DNA of 15,185 bases from Candidatus Hydrogenedentota bacterium (GTDB lineage: Bacteria > Hydrogenedentota > Hydrogenedentia > Hydrogenedentales > CAITNO01): NCBI GenBank assembly GCA_029554925.1, contig JAKPUV010001230.1, forward strand, positions 1 to 15,185, given 5' to 3'. Within the stretch, counting starts at the first letter, position 1, and each line of letters opens with the position of its first letter. Both the position numbers and the translations under genes were made by a program. The notes below the pieces were generated by a model that worked only from the letters and a program-made list of their open reading frames with translations, was not told the origin of the DNA and did no database searches. Below are positions 14,924 to 15,185 of this stretch, piece after piece.

Positions 14924-14940
14924 GGGTCCACAGTGGACCC
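14924..14940 (+). promoter_or_regulatory. Perfect 17-bp palindrome, candidate operator
   Basis: GGGTCCAC, a central A and GTGGACCC form a perfect inverted repeat, starting a few bases after the predicted transcription start of the right-edge gene. The 1-nt centre disfavours an RNA hairpin and suits a dimeric repressor site. Confidence 0.5.
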
Positions 14941-14967
14941 GCGCGCCTGTGTCCGGGGAGAGAGTCC

Positions 14968-15185
14968 ATGCACGCGCTTCTGATAATAGCGGCCTTGTTT
15001 TCAACGGGATTCGAAACGGCAATCCCCGTGCGGTTGGGTTCTCCGGAACATATGAAGGTTTCCAACGAAGCCTACCGTGAGGCCAGCGAAAACAGGACAC
15101 ATTTTGTTCTAGGGGCCAACGGGGAAGTCATCATCCCCTCTGACCGCCCTGAATCTAGGATGTGGTGGCCCGTTTACGACTACAC
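14968..15185 (+). CDS. Exported protein of unknown function, 3'-partial
   Basis: An open frame of 72 codons runs from the ATG at 14968 off the right edge. A Shine-Dalgarno (GGGGAGAGAG, 14955-14964) precedes it at suitable spacing. The N-terminus, MHALLIIAALFSTGFETA, looks like a short signal peptide, followed by the start of a soluble domain containing FVLGANGEVIIPSDRP and MWWPVYDY. I do not recognise the family from this fragment. It is transcribed divergently from the acylase-fold gene across a short spacer with a promoter and palindrome. Confidence 0.65.
   Translation, partial: MHALLIIAALFSTGFETAIPVRLGSPEHMKVSNEAYREASENRTHFVLGANGEVIIPSDRPESRMWWPVYDY

Noticed and set aside
1..15185. CRISPR arrays, insertion sequences, phage genes or a defence island
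   Set aside because: No regularly spaced repeats, transposase, integrase, cas or recognisable defence genes were seen on either strand.

Overview
This is a high-GC bacterial window with dense gene packing, few gaps and recognisable sigma-70-type promoters. Lineage cannot be proved from sequence alone. A Gfo/Idh/MocA dehydrogenase next to a sugar-phosphate-isomerase-like TIM barrel, exported proteins of unknown function, a penicillin-acylase-fold protein and a 9-bp ATGGAC-type tandem repeat together fit the Planctomycetes/Hydrogenedentota-like uncultured Gram-negative bacteria. That placement is inference.

Left arm (1-6052, all + strand): the 3' part of a helicase-associated C-terminal domain gene cut by the window edge; an unknown multi-span membrane protein; an unknown exported protein; a LarA-family nickel-dependent racemase; then ruvA and ruvB, the Holliday-junction branch-migration motor. 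The membrane protein, exported protein and larA genes overlap (11 bp and 4 bp), so they look translationally coupled. A 90-bp gap with a short tandem repeat separates larA from ruvA. ruvC and the LarA cofactor genes (larB, larC, larE) are not here.

Middle (6053-10211): a histidine phosphatase gene on the minus strand converges on ruvB with a 6-bp gap. After a 269-bp divergent spacer holding a perfect 13-bp inverted repeat come an NAD(P)-binding epimerase-like protein and then, behind its own promoter, a two-gene unit: a Gfo/Idh/MocA oxidoreductase and a xylose-isomerase-like TIM barrel, probably acting together on a sugar or polyol. A very clean GAAA-tetraloop terminator closes this unit.

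Right arm: a tRNA-Leu(CAG) cassette with its own promoter and a terminator usable from both sides; then on the minus strand a membrane-anchored PP2C phosphatase, preceded in the same direction by a very long exported penicillin-acylase-fold protein. This protein is the most unusual item. Its family assignment is solid, yet the catalytic nucleophile position is Gly and the conserved active-site Asn motif is lost, while the active-site His is kept in exact register. It also carries a disordered-looking tail with four RVF[KR]xE[RK] motifs and two FxFGP motifs. At the right edge a divergent exported-protein gene begins, behind a promoter and a perfect 17-bp palindrome, and runs off the window.
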